From assembly GCF_013386585.1 (NCBI RefSeq), contig NZ_JACARO010000020.1, positions 62,001 to 126,000 on the forward strand: DNA of 64,000 nt. The letters run 5' to 3'. The translations under genes and the position numbers were made by a program. The stretch comes from Pseudomonas sp. P7548 (GTDB lineage Bacteria; Pseudomonadota; Gammaproteobacteria; Pseudomonadales; Pseudomonadaceae). The notes under the pieces are model-generated. The model saw only the letters and a list, made by a program, of their open reading frames with translations. It was not told the origin of the DNA and did no database searches. Positions 52,590 through 62,066 of this stretch are shown in pieces (position 1 is the first letter of the stretch; each line of letters begins with the position of its first letter).

Positions 52590-53669
52590 CTAGGCCAGTA
52601 CCGCCACCGCCTTGATCTGTGCCCACAGCACTTGGCCGGCGTGTAGCTGCAACTGGTCGCGGGAGAAGCGGGTGATGCGCGCCAGCAACGGCGTGCCACC
52701 TGCCTCCAGGCGCACCAGCACATGGGCGTTGTTGTCGGCGGTGATGTCCTGGGTGACCGTCACCGGCAAGCGGTTGAGAATGCTGCTGTGCTCTTCGGCC
52801 TGCAGGTTGAGGCTCACATCCCGGGCCTGGACCTTGACCCGCAGTTGCTTGCCCAGCGCCAACGGCGCGTGGGCCACGCGTATCTGCAGGGCGCTGTCGG
52901 GCAGTTGCAGGGTGAGCAATTGATAATCGGCGTCATAGGCGCAGACGGTGCCGTTGACCACCACGCCGGCGTCGTCGCCCAGGGCCATGGGCAGGTCGAG
53001 CCGTGCCAGGGTTTCGCCGATCGGCCCGCTGGCCAGGGCCTTGCCGTCGCTGAGCAACACGATGTGGTCGGCCAGCCGCGCCACTTCGTCCTGGGCATGG
53101 CTGACATACAGCACCGGGATGTCCAGTTCATCATGCAGGCGTTCAAGGTACGGCAGGATCTCGCCCTTGCGCTTGCTGTCCAGGGCGGCCAGTGGCTCAT
53201 CCATCAACAGCAATTTTGGGCTAGTGAGCAACGCACGGGCGATGCCGATGCGCTGGCGCTCGCCACCGGACAAGTGCTGCGGGTGACGATCCAGCAGGTG
53301 GCCGATCCCCAGCAATTCGGTGGCTTGGGCCATGTCCACCCGGCGTTGCTCGGGTTTGATGCGCTTGAGGCCGAACTCCAGGTTGGCCCGCACCGACAGG
53401 TGCGGAAACAGGCTTGCCTCCTGGAACACATACCCCAGGGCGCGCTTGTGCGGTGGCACGAACAGGCCGCTGCGGCTGTCTTGCCAGATTTCGTCGTTGA
53501 TCTGGATAAAGCCGTCTTCGGCGCGCTCCAGCCCGGCGATGCAGCGCAGGCAGGTGGTCTTGCCGGAACCCGAGTGACCGTACAACGCGGTCACGCCACG
53601 GCCGGGCAGGTGCAGGTCCACGTCCAGCGAAAAGCCTGTGTAGTTCAAGTTGAGGCGTACATCGATCAT
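52590..53669 (-). CDS. modC: molybdate ABC transporter ATPase
   Basis: A 359-residue ATPase. Walker [10 protein letters not shown], signature [14 protein letters not shown] and Walker [13 protein letters not shown] form the nucleotide-binding domain; residues about 290-359 are the molybdate-binding TOBE domain typical of ModC. It drives ModB-mediated uptake of molybdate. Its start lies five bases from the modB stop in the modABC operon. Confidence 0.95.
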   Translation of the reverse strand: MIDVRLNLNYTGFSLDVDLHLPGRGVTALYGHSGSGKTTCLRCIAGLERAEDGFIQINDEIWQDSRSGLFVPPHKRALGYVFQEASLFPHLSVRANLEFGLKRIKPEQRRVDMAQATELLGIGHLLDRHPQHLSGGERQRIGIARALLTSPKLLLMDEPLAALDSKRKGEILPYLERLHDELDIPVLYVSHAQDEVARLADHIVLLSDGKALASGPIGETLARLDLPMALGDDAGVVVNGTVCAYDADYQLLTLQLPDSALQIRVAHAPLALGKQLRVKVQARDVSLNLQAEEHSSILNRLPVTVTQDITADNNAHVLVRLEAGGTPLLARITRFSRDQLQLHAGQVLWAQIKAVAVLA

Positions 53670-53674
53670 CGCGG

Positions 53675-54355
53675 TCAGCTCCAGCCCATCTTGGATTTAC
53701 GGCTGGAATACAACGCCAGCAACACGAGGAACGCGAACACCACCATGGAGCCGGCCAGCCAGTGGGCCTGGGCATATTCCATGGCCTCGACATGGTCGTA
53801 GATCTGCACCGAGACCACGCGGGTCTTGTCGGGAATGTTGCCGCCGATCATCAGCACCACGCCAAATTCACCGACGGTGTGGGCAAAGCCGAGAATCGAC
53901 GCGGTGATGAAGCCGGGGCGGGCCAGGGGCAGGATCACCGTGAAAAACGTGTCCCACGGGTTGGCGCGCAAGGTCGCGGCCACTTCCAGGGGGCGCGTGC
54001 CGATGGCGGAGAAGGCGTTTTGCAACGGCTGCACCACAAACGGCATGGAATAGATCACCGAGCCAATCACCAGCCCGGCAAAGCTGAAGGTCAGGGTGCC
54101 CAGGCCCAGCCATTGGGTGAACTGGCCGAAGTAGCCGTTGGGCCCCATGGTCAACAGCAGGTAAAAGCCGATCACCGTGGGCGGCAGCACCAGCGGCAAG
54201 GCGACGACGGCCCCGATGGGGCCGCGCCACCAGGAGCGGGTGCGCGACAGCCACAGGGCAATCGGAGTGCCGATGACCAGCAGGATCACGGTGGTCAGTG
54301 ACGCCAGTTTGATGGTCAGCCAGATAGCGGAAAAATCGGCACTCGACAGGGGCAT
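53675..54355 (-). CDS. modB: molybdate ABC transporter permease
   Basis: A 226-residue permease with about five membrane segments. The family start [22 protein letters not shown], the block [22 protein letters not shown] and the EAA-type loop [26 protein letters not shown] are typical of ModB. It forms the channel for molybdate in the inner membrane with ModA and ModC. Its stop lies five bases before modC, and its start adjoins the modA stop with no gap. Confidence 0.95.
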   Translation of the reverse strand: MPLSSADFSAIWLTIKLASLTTVILLVIGTPIALWLSRTRSWWRGPIGAVVALPLVLPPTVIGFYLLLTMGPNGYFGQFTQWLGLGTLTFSFAGLVIGSVIYSMPFVVQPLQNAFSAIGTRPLEVAATLRANPWDTFFTVILPLARPGFITASILGFAHTVGEFGVVLMIGGNIPDKTRVVSVQIYDHVEAMEYAQAHWLAGSMVVFAFLVLLALYSSRKSKMGWS

Positions 54356-55199
<844 letters not shown>

Positions 55200-55241
55200 G
55201 GCCATTGCCGGTACAGTGCAAAGTTGCCCCACGTGTCAGAT

Positions 55242-56300
55242 CTAGTTGAGCTTGGCCAACGCCTGCTCGGCCAACTGACGTGTCAGGTCATACGTTGAAA
55301 TATCCTTGCCCAGGCGCAGCGCCTGGCCCGACCACAGGTTGCTGAAGCCCGCTTCATCCTTGGCCTTGAGTGGCATCAGGGCGCCACCGGACGTGGGGAA
55401 GGCCGGCGCTGCCGGGTTGATCGCGCCCAGTTCACGCATCACCCGATTGACGATGCCCCGTGCCGGGCGGCCGGTGAACAGGTTGGTCAGCGCGGTTTCG
55501 CTGGCCTGGGCGTGGCGCAGCGCGTAGTGATGGGACGCGGTGACATTGGCCTCGGGGGTAAACAGGTACGCGGTGCCGATCTGCACCGCCGACGCGCCCA
55601 GGGCGAAGGCCGCGACGATACCGCGTGCATCACCGATACCGCCGGCAGCAATCACCGGCACGGCGACGGCGTCGACTATTTGCGGCAACAGGGCGAACAA
55701 ACCGATCTGGGTATTGAGGTCGTCACTCAGGAACAGGCCGCGATGGCCACCGGCTTCAAGGCCCATGGCGATGATTGCGTCGCAGCCATGTTGCTCCAGC
55801 CAGATCGCTTCTTCTACGGTGGTCGCCGACGACAGCACCTTGGCGCCGGTAGCTTTTACCCGGTCCAGCAAGGCTTTTTCCGGCAGGCCGAAGTGAAAGC
55901 TCACGACCTCGGGACGAAATTGTTCCACTACCTGGCAAGCAGCCTCGTTGAACGGCGCGCGGTTGGACACTGGGGTTGGCGCGTCAAAATCGACGCCCAA
56001 TTCGCGGTAGTAGGGTTCCAGCAATGCCTTCCAGCGTCGGTCACGGGCTTCGTCGGGCGCCGGTGGCTGGTGGCAGAAGAAATTCACGTTGATGGGCCGC
56101 GTGCTGGCCTGGCGGATGGTGGCCAACGCCTCGCGCAATTGCTCGATGCTCAAGGCTGCGGCGGGCAGTGAACCCAGTGCGCCGGCGTTGTTCGCAGCAA
56201 TGACCATGGCGGTGGTCGTGCCCACGGCCATGGGGGCCTGGATGATGGGCAGGTCGATGCCCAGCAGGTCAAGAATGCGCGTGTCTGGCCAGGTGCTCAT
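55242..56300 (-). CDS. nitronate monooxygenase family protein
   Basis: A 352-residue FMN-dependent monooxygenase of the 2-nitropropane dioxygenase family. The flavin-binding block LPIIQAPMAVGTTTAMVIAANNAGALGSL is near the start, the phosphate-binding block GGIGDARGIVAAFALGASAVQIGTAY follows, and the likely catalytic histidine is in EAGGHRGLF. It oxidises nitronates such as propionate-3-nitronate, a toxin. ATG 56300 has GGAGAC on its strand; a start 19 codons upstream is unlikely. It may be transcribed with the hydrolase upstream. Confidence 0.9.
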   Translation of the reverse strand: MSTWPDTRILDLLGIDLPIIQAPMAVGTTTAMVIAANNAGALGSLPAAALSIEQLREALATIRQASTRPINVNFFCHQPPAPDEARDRRWKALLEPYYRELGVDFDAPTPVSNRAPFNEAACQVVEQFRPEVVSFHFGLPEKALLDRVKATGAKVLSSATTVEEAIWLEQHGCDAIIAMGLEAGGHRGLFLSDDLNTQIGLFALLPQIVDAVAVPVIAAGGIGDARGIVAAFALGASAVQIGTAYLFTPEANVTASHHYALRHAQASETALTNLFTGRPARGIVNRVMRELGAINPAAPAFPTSGGALMPLKAKDEAGFSNLWSGQALRLGKDISTYDLTRQLAEQALAKLN

Positions 56301-56409
56301 GGGTTGCGTCTCCAGCGTGAGTAAGACTTTTCGCTGTTTTAGCAGGGCCCCTGGCACCCGGCCAGTCTGTTTTATTCACTGGACGAGTACGGCGTTTCGT
56401 GCAATGCCA

Positions 56410-57288
56410 TCAGTCGATGGCATGCCCCAGTACGGCATGGATGCGCTGGGCGATGTGGGCCGCATGGGTTTCCAGAGCAAAGTGGCCAGTGTCCAGTAAC
56501 TCGACCACGGCGTTGGCGTTGTCACCCGCGTAGGCGTGGGCGCCCGGTGGAATGAAGAAGGGGTCGTTCTGGCCCCAGATCACCAGCGTCGGCACCTGGC
56601 TGGCCTTGAAGAACGCCTGTAACGTCGGGTACAGCGTGAGGTTGTTGCGGTAGTCGAGGAACAGGTCGAGCTGGATCTCATCGTTGCCCGGACGCTGCAT
56701 CAACAGCACATCCAGCATGTACGACTCCGGCGCGACCAGCTCGGGCTGGCTGACGCCATGCAGGTACTGATAGCGCGTGCCTTCGAGGCTGATCACCGCA
56801 TGGCGGATCACTTCGCGATTGGCCTGGGTCGGCTCGGCCCAGTATTGGCGAATCGGCGCCCAGGCATCCCCCAGGCCTTCGAGGTAGGCGTTGCCGTTTT
56901 GCGAGACCAGCGCACTGACCCGCTGCGGATGCGCCACGGCCAACCGCAGCCCGACCGGAGCGCCGTAGTCGAAGACGTACAAGGCGTAACGGCTCAATTC
57001 AAGCGCATCGACAAAGTGCCCGACGGTCACGGCCAGGTTGTCGAAGCTGTAGTGGTAGTCGCGCTCGGCAGGCACCTCGGTGAAGCCAAAACCTGGCAAA
57101 TCCGGCGCGATCACGCGGTAGCGGTTGGCGAGCAGGGGAATCAGGTCACGGTACATGTGGGACGAACTGGGAAAACCGTGCAGCAGCAACATGACCGGGG
57201 CCGCTGGGTCGCCGGCTTCACGGTAGAACATGCGCACGCCATCGACATCGACGTGCTGGTAGCGAATCACAGGGGCTTGGGTAGACAT
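56410..57288 (-). CDS. alpha/beta hydrolase, haloalkane dehalogenase/epoxide hydrolase type
   Basis: A 292-residue alpha/beta hydrolase whose nucleophile is aspartate: YVFDYGAPVGLRLA. The HGFPSSSHMYRDL oxyanion block, the acid region WGQNDPFFIPPG and the histidine LLDTGHFALETHA complete the set. Asp nucleophile and the HGFP motif separate it from esterases. The substrate, halide or epoxide, is not fixed. The ATG at 57288 (MSTQAPVIRYQHVDVDGVRMFYREAG) is divergent from the CGNR regulator gene across 174 bases, which suggests control by it. Confidence 0.88.
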   Translation of the reverse strand: MSTQAPVIRYQHVDVDGVRMFYREAGDPAAPVMLLLHGFPSSSHMYRDLIPLLANRYRVIAPDLPGFGFTEVPAERDYHYSFDNLAVTVGHFVDALELSRYALYVFDYGAPVGLRLAVAHPQRVSALVSQNGNAYLEGLGDAWAPIRQYWAEPTQANREVIRHAVISLEGTRYQYLHGVSQPELVAPESYMLDVLLMQRPGNDEIQLDLFLDYRNNLTLYPTLQAFFKASQVPTLVIWGQNDPFFIPPGAHAYAGDNANAVVELLDTGHFALETHAAHIAQRIHAVLGHAID

Positions 57289-57361
57289 GATGAAGGCGCC
57301 TTTTGTAACTTGATAAAGTGTGTTTACGGGTTAGCTGTTTTTAAAGCTGCGCTCAAACATG

Positions 57362-57389
57362 TAACCTGTCAACGTAATTATTCAGGTTA
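57362..57389. promoter_or_regulatory. inverted repeat in the divergent promoter region, possible CGNR operator
   Basis: TAACCTG and CAGGTTA form a 7-base inverted repeat with a 14-base spacer, between the hydrolase and regulator genes. The motif TTGTAACT also occurs at 57303-57310 and 57402-57409. Both could be binding sites of the nearby regulator. Confidence 0.5.
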
Positions 57390-57462
57390 GATTTTCGTCT
57401 CTTGTAACTACCCATCCTGCTGGTTAGCGGTTACTATCGCGTGATGTTCAAGAGGATCCCCC

Positions 57463-58056
57463 ATGGCAATCACCGTCCCCCCAGCTGTCCCTGACGAGCC
57501 CTATGTCCTGGCCGATGATCCGGTGCTGGACATGCTCAACACCCTGGCCAACATCGACGGCGTGCCGTGGGATTTCTGGCAGACCGATGCCGACGTGGAG
57601 CGTTGGTTGGTGCGCTTGCAATGGGTCGAGGAGGGCAGTGCTCCCAAGTTTGAAGCTGGCACCTTGCTCAGCGCGGCGCGGCAACTGCGCGAAGTGATTC
57701 GTGAGTTGGTCAAGCAACGCAAAAACGACCAGCCTGGCAACCCGGCCGCCCTCAACAGCTTCCTGCGCAAGGCGGTCAGCCATCCGCAACTGGTTTGGCC
57801 GGCGTCGGGGGGGCCACAGCTGGAACGCCAGCGCAAACGGCAGACGGCCGAACAATTTCTGTCGCCGATTGCTGAGGCAGCCGCTAATTTATTGGTGGCG
57901 GGCGATTTCACCCTGATTCGCCGCTGTGAACACCCGGAATGCATCCTGTGGTTTTATGACCGGACCAAGGCCCACAAACGCCGCTGGTGCAGCATGGCGT
58001 TGTGCGGCAACCGGCATAAGGTCGCCGAATTCCGCAAACGAAAACTCAAGCTTTAA
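57463..58056 (+). CDS. CGNR zinc-finger regulator
   Basis: A 197-residue protein with an ABATE-like helical domain (residues about 15-145) and a C-terminal CGNR zinc finger: RRCEHPEC, then HKRRWCSMALCGNRHKVAEFRKR. These proteins are thought to be transcriptional regulators of stress or catabolic genes. It is divergent from the hydrolase gene, with an inverted repeat between them. The next gene starts 13 bases later, so the two form an operon. ATG 57463 (MAITVPPAVPDEPYVLADD). Confidence 0.88.
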   Translation: MAITVPPAVPDEPYVLADDPVLDMLNTLANIDGVPWDFWQTDADVERWLVRLQWVEEGSAPKFEAGTLLSAARQLREVIRELVKQRKNDQPGNPAALNSFLRKAVSHPQLVWPASGGPQLERQRKRQTAEQFLSPIAEAAANLLVAGDFTLIRRCEHPECILWFYDRTKAHKRRWCSMALCGNRHKVAEFRKRKLKL

Positions 58057-58068
58057 AAGGAGAAGGCT

Positions 58069-58530
58069 TTGCACGTCACCAAGGAACAACTGAAGGCAGC
58101 ATTCACCGTGTCGGGTCTGAAGGTTCGCACACGCAACGCCGATGAATCGCAGCCCGCGAGCGCAAAAATCGGCCCGATGTGGCAGCGGTTTTACAGTGAA
58201 GGATTGTACGAGGGGATCCCCGCCAAACAACCGGGCTCACCGGTCTACGGGGTTTACAGCGGCTATGAATCCGATGCCAGTGGCCTGTTTGATGTGACGG
58301 CGGGCGTGGCGACGGATGCGCCCGCCCTGGGTTTTGAAAGCCTGGTTATTGAGCCGGGAAACTACCTGGTATTTGAAGCACGCGGGCCAATGCCCCAGGC
58401 GATCATCGCCGCCTGGCAGCAGATCTGGGCGTATTTCGAGCAACCTGACGTGCCGGCCCGTGCGTTTGTCACGGACTTTGAGGCTTATCAGGGCCCGGAC
58501 CTGGCGTTCATCCATATCGGCATTCGCTAG
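58069..58530 (+). CDS. GyrI-like/effector-binding domain protein
   Basis: A 153-residue protein with the GyrI-like small-molecule-binding fold (SHS2): KIGPMWQRFYSEGLYEGIP and the ending VTDFEAYQGPDLAFIHIGIR match YdeE/AraC effector domains. It has no DNA-binding domain. The TTG start at 58069 is supported by AAAAGGAGAAGGC directly upstream. It follows the CGNR gene by 12 bases, so it may bind or sequester a ligand for the same regulator. Its stop overlaps the convergent ada stop by three bases. Confidence 0.82.
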   Translation: MHVTKEQLKAAFTVSGLKVRTRNADESQPASAKIGPMWQRFYSEGLYEGIPAKQPGSPVYGVYSGYESDASGLFDVTAGVATDAPALGFESLVIEPGNYLVFEARGPMPQAIIAAWQQIWAYFEQPDVPARAFVTDFEAYQGPDLAFIHIGIR

Positions 58531-59579
58531 GCTTCGGACGGGCTTTCCCGTTCCAGCAGCTGCCGCTTGCGCTCCACGCCCCAGCGGTAGCCCGACAGGT
58601 CCCCATTACTGCGCACCACGCGGTGGCAGGGAATGGCGACCGCCAGGCTGTTCGCGCCACAGGCCTGGGCCACGGCTCGAAAGGACTTGGGCGCGCCGAT
58701 TTGCTGGGCGATTTGCGCGTAACTGGCAGTGCTGCCCACCGGAATGGTGCGCAGCGCTTGCCATACCCGTTCTTGAAAGGCTGTACCGCGCAGGTCCAGT
58801 GGCAAGTCCAGCCCCAGTGCGGGCGCTTCAATAAAGCCAACGACCTGGGCGATCACTTGCTCAAAGTGTGGGTCAGCTCCCACCAGCTCGGCCTTGGGAA
58901 ATTGGTCCTGCAGGTCGCGCACCAGTTTGTCCGGATCATCCCCCAGCAGGATCGCGCACACGCCGCGCATGCTCTGCGCCACCAGAATCGCACCCAGTGA
59001 ACATTGGCCCACGGCAAACAGGATTTCGTTGTTGGTGCCGCCGGCCCGGTAATCGCTGGGTTTCATGCCGAGCAGTTGGTCGGCAGACTCATAAAAGCGG
59101 CTGTTGGAATTGAAGCCGGCGTCATACAAGGCGTCGGTGACCGAATGCGGGCCCTTGAGGCTGTTGCGCACTTTGCGTGAGCGATGGGCGCTGGCGTAGC
59201 CCTTGGGCGTCAGGCCGGTCACGGTCTTGAACACGCGGTGGAAGTGAAAGGGGCTCAGGCCAGCGTGTTTGGCCAGGGTTTCCAGGTCGGGGGGCGTCTC
59301 GGCTTGCTCGATCAGCCGGCACGCGTCGGCGACCAGTCGGGCATGGTGCAGGGCGACTTGGGTCTGATCGCCGACAGCCCTTTTGCTGGGGCGATAGCCC
59401 GCCGCTTCGGCTTGCTCGCGGGTGTCGAAAAACTCGATATTTTCCGGGCGCGGCAGGCGCGAAGCACTGCTGGGGCGGCAATACACGCCAGTGGTTTTCA
59501 CGCCGTAGACAAACAGCGTATCGGCCTTGGGGTCGCGGGCCACAATGGCAGCCCAGCGAGGATCTTGTTCGTTGCTCAT
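58527..59579 (-). CDS. ada: Ada-type regulator and O6-methylguanine-DNA methyltransferase, degenerate zinc site
   Basis: A 350-residue Ada protein. The MGMT domain is intact, with the acceptor cysteine in IPCHRVVRSNGDLSGYRWG, and the AraC helix-turn-helix lies at about residues 75-175. The N-terminal phosphotriester domain is unusual: of the four zinc ligands of E. coli Ada (Cys38, 42, 69, 72), only the first, Cys34, is left in GVYCRPSSASR; the others read Ser38, Ser65 and Ala68 in YRPSKRA. Regulation through methylphosphotriester repair should therefore be lost or changed. ATG 59579 is preferred; alkB lies next to it. Confidence 0.88.
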   Translation of the reverse strand: MSNEQDPRWAAIVARDPKADTLFVYGVKTTGVYCRPSSASRLPRPENIEFFDTREQAEAAGYRPSKRAVGDQTQVALHHARLVADACRLIEQAETPPDLETLAKHAGLSPFHFHRVFKTVTGLTPKGYASAHRSRKVRNSLKGPHSVTDALYDAGFNSNSRFYESADQLLGMKPSDYRAGGTNNEILFAVGQCSLGAILVAQSMRGVCAILLGDDPDKLVRDLQDQFPKAELVGADPHFEQVIAQVVGFIEAPALGLDLPLDLRGTAFQERVWQALRTIPVGSTASYAQIAQQIGAPKSFRAVAQACGANSLAVAIPCHRVVRSNGDLSGYRWGVERKRQLLERESPSEA

Positions 59580-59656
59580 GGCCAGCACTCTAGACGGTTC
59601 ACATGGGCAGGTTAGCCGGGCTGGCCGTCTGTGACACTCCGAACCTTGCGGTCAAA

Positions 59657-60322
59657 TCAGCCCGCGGTGCGAAATGTCAGGTTGATGCGCTGGGGGCCCA
59701 TGACCGGATGCGTGCCTTCCTTGATCGGCATCACGCCGTGAAAACGCAAGCGGTCGACGCCACCCCAGACCACCACATCGCCATGGAACAGCGAGATTTT
59801 CTGGGCCTTGTCGCTGCGTTCATGGCCACCGAACAGGAAGATCGCCGGCAAGCCAAGGGACACGGACACCACGGGGGCATCGTAGCGGCGCTCGTTCTTG
59901 TCTTGATGCAAGGACATCTTGGCGCCCGGCACATACCGGTTGATCAGGCAGGCATCGGGGGCGAAATCGTTGAACCCGGCCTCAGCGGCTGCCTGCACGG
60001 CCAGCTGGCGCAACACCTCGGGCAAGGCCGGCCAGGGTTGCTGGCTGCGTGGGTCAAGCGGGCTGTAACGGTAGCCGCGGGTGTCCGTCGTCCAGCCCAG
60101 TTCGCCGCAACTGCTCAGCGCCGCCGACATGGTAAAGCCACCGGGCGTGGTCATTTTCCGAAAGGGTGACTGGGCCAGGATGCGGCGAAGTTCAGGCAGA
60201 AGGCGATCGATCCAGGGCAGGGCGTGGCCTCTGAGCACGTAGGACTCTGCGCCAATCTGTTCGCGCCCTGCGGGTTGTTGCAAGGCTTTGTCCGCGAACA
60301 GGTCGGCAGTAGGGCCGGGCAT
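59657..60322 (-). CDS. alkB: DNA oxidative demethylase AlkB
   Basis: A 221-residue Fe(II)/2-oxoglutarate dioxygenase that repairs 1-methyladenine and 3-methylcytosine. The iron ligands are HQD in MSLHQDKNERRYDAPVVSVSLGLPA and the later His in LRFHGVMPIKEGTHP; the 2-oxoglutarate arginines are in QRINLTFR. The start MPGPTADLFADKALQQPAGREQIG matches E. coli AlkB in form. It lies between ada and a 55-residue gene and is probably transcribed with that small gene, since they are three bases apart. Confidence 0.93.
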   Translation of the reverse strand: MPGPTADLFADKALQQPAGREQIGAESYVLRGHALPWIDRLLPELRRILAQSPFRKMTTPGGFTMSAALSSCGELGWTTDTRGYRYSPLDPRSQQPWPALPEVLRQLAVQAAAEAGFNDFAPDACLINRYVPGAKMSLHQDKNERRYDAPVVSVSLGLPAIFLFGGHERSDKAQKISLFHGDVVVWGGVDRLRFHGVMPIKEGTHPVMGPQRINLTFRTAG

Positions 60323-60325
60323 GGC

Positions 60326-60493
60326 TTACAGCGCCTTACTCACGTTGATGTCAGTAATTTCATCAGTGGCGTCGTGAATTTTAGCCAGGGCTTGCTTGGC
60401 TTCCTCTACGCTGTTGCTCTGCAATTGCGCGAACTCGAAACGGCGTTCGCCGTTGAGTTTGTATTTGATGACGTACTTGGTGGTGGTGTTCAC
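60326..60493 (-). CDS. 55-residue small protein upstream of alkB
   Basis: GTG 60493 to TAA 60326-60328 encodes 55 residues, VNTTTKYVIKYKLNGERRFEFAQ then LQSNSVEEAKQALAKIHDATDEITDINVSKAL. An AGGAAA site lies 5 bases upstream. Strand-then-helix pattern and ordinary codon use suggest a real small alpha/beta protein. Only three bases separate its stop from the alkB start, so the two are co-transcribed. Function unknown. Confidence 0.7.
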   Translation of the reverse strand: MNTTTKYVIKYKLNGERRFEFAQLQSNSVEEAKQALAKIHDATDEITDINVSKAL

Positions 60494-60518
60494 GGCTATT
60501 TCCTGTCGGGTATTCGGA

Positions 60519-60821
60519 TCAGCTCAGCTTGGAGCTGGTGCGACGAACGATGCGGATCTTGTGGGACAGCGCAGGTTTGCGAGTAACGCTGATGGCGCGG
60601 CGAGTGACCACATCCAGGGTGATGTTCCAGAAGCCGGTGCTGGGTGCGGTGATCTTGGCCGGGAACTTGTCGAAAGCACCACCGTGGTAGGTATGGCGAC
60701 CGCCGTTTTTAAAGCTGCGAAAATTCGCATCGCTCATCAAACGGATGTTACAGGTCTGCGAGCATTCGATGACGACAATGTCTCCCTCGTTGAGGTGCTC
60801 ACGCTGGTGGATGAATTTCAT
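60519..60821 (-). CDS. DUF1883 domain protein
   Basis: A 100-residue protein with the DUF1883 pattern: MKFIHQREHLNEGDIVVIECSQTCNIRLMSD and RHTYHGGAFDKFPAKITAPSTGFWNITLDVVTR. DUF1883 is found in some proteins that carry NTPase or TIR domains and also alone; the function is unknown. Basic tail RKPALSHKIRIVRR. Ends 25 bases before the GTG of the 55-residue gene, so it may be in the same transcript. Confidence 0.87.
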   Translation of the reverse strand: MKFIHQREHLNEGDIVVIECSQTCNIRLMSDANFRSFKNGGRHTYHGGAFDKFPAKITAPSTGFWNITLDVVTRRAISVTRKPALSHKIRIVRRTSSKLS

Positions 60822-61034
60822 GAGGGTGTCTCCAGAAGGGCTTTTTCTGAAAAATCAGAATGATACGTAGGTTAAGATAGAGTTTATCAGCCCCAGCGCG
60901 TTTATTATCGGGCCGTCGTCGACGACTTCGACAATTTAAAACAGTTATTTACCGAGTTATCAGGGATAAATCCTACTTGGGCGGGAGAAAATTACCATCC
61001 CCGCTGTCGTAGGGTCTTTATCGGAGGTTTTTGT

Positions 61035-61385
61035 ATGAAGTGGAGTGTGTTGGTTCTGGCCTTGGCAATAGGTGGGTGTGCTTCGGTTGCAGATATCAAG
61101 CAGACCCCGCCGACGCTGTCGGTCATTTCCGGGAAGAAACCACAGGAATATGCTGCCTGTGTCGTGCGCAAACTGTCGACGACGCGCCGACCACCACAGA
61201 TCGAGCCCCACAAGGATGGTGTGCAGGTAATTGTGCCGCAGAAGTATTCGGCTGACCCTTCGGCGATCTTCGAGATTGAAGAGCGCTCCAGCGGCAGCAG
61301 CATCAAGCTCTACGAGAGCATGGCCAACGTACCGATCCGCCCAGGTGACGTGAAAAAAGCCGGTGAGGATTGTATTTCCGGCTGA
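61035..61385 (+). CDS. small lipoprotein, 116 residues
   Basis: A lipoprotein: signal peptide MKWSVLVLALAIGGC with lipobox IGGC and Cys15, then ASVADIKQTPPTL. The mature part is basic and has one disulfide-type cysteine pair (AACVVRK and EDCISG). +2 residue Ala suggests the outer membrane. GGAGG lies 8 bases upstream of the ATG at 61035. A strong terminator follows. Function unknown. Confidence 0.85.
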   Translation: MKWSVLVLALAIGGCASVADIKQTPPTLSVISGKKPQEYAACVVRKLSTTRRPPQIEPHKDGVQVIVPQKYSADPSAIFEIEERSSGSSIKLYESMANVPIRPGDVKKAGEDCISG

Positions 61386-61423
61386 TTCCCCGCGTTTCAC
61401 CCATGCGCCAACATCCGATAAAG

Positions 61424-61458
61424 AAGCCCGGCCCCGCTGTTGTGGGGCCGGGCTTTTT
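61424..61458 (+). terminator. rho-independent terminator
   Basis: AAGCCCGGCCCC pairs with GGGGCCGGGCTT across 8 bases and is followed by a T run, 39 bases after the lipoprotein stop. Confidence 0.92.
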
Positions 61459-61560
61459 AATGCATGAGGTTTGACGGTTATCGTCAGCGGATCATTACCC
61501 TACCACTTGTAGGCGTATGCGCTTAAGGCCTAAGCATATAACTATAAGAATGGAGTCTTG

Positions 61561-62066
61561 ATGATTTCGTTTGAGCGAGTTCTGCTGGGAGGTGCGCTGC
61601 TGTTGCTTGGCCGAGTATGTGCGCAAGCAGTTGGCAGATTTCAGCAGCGGGGAGCGCATCAATCCGGTGATGCAGCCGCTGGCCAAAGTCCTGACCGAGG
61701 CGGAAATTTCTGCACTCAGCCTAACATTGGCGGCGATGCCTGCGCCCGTATCCGCAACCGTGCACCGTAGCGAAATGCCGAGTACTGCTGCGCAAAAGCT
61801 TGCTTTGCAAGGGGCGTGGGAGCGGCAAGTTCCTGCGTGTGTCAGTTGTCACGGGCCTGCAGGTGCCGGTGTGGGAAGTGCATTCCCGCCGCTGGCAGGT
61901 CAGCCGGCCGCCTATCTGAGCGCACAATTGGTCGCCGGGCAGGCAGGCACGCGGCGCAATGACCCCAATGACCTGATGGGGCACATCGCCAAGGCGCTGA
62001 CCCCGGAAGAAGTGCAGGGGGGGCGCGCAGTATTTCGCGTCGCTGCACCAGGAGGTCAAGCCATGA
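61561..62066 (+). pseudogene. tsdB-type c4-like dihaem cytochrome gene, decayed
   Basis: ATG 61561 (GGAG upstream) starts a signal-peptide-like MISFERVLLGGALLLLG, but then the frame jumps: a second frame reads LAEYVRKQLADFSSGERINPVMQPLAKVLTEAEI and on to the second haem motif CVSCHGPAGAG and SAFPPLAGQPAAYLSAQL. The first haem domain of about 35 residues is missing. A seven-G run at 62017-62023, one base too long, then shifts the frame again before QYFASLHQEVKP. The restored stop overlaps the next gene's ATG as ATGA, which supports an original operon. This is a c4-like electron carrier as in TsdB. The identity is inferred from this plus the neighbour. Confidence 0.78.
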
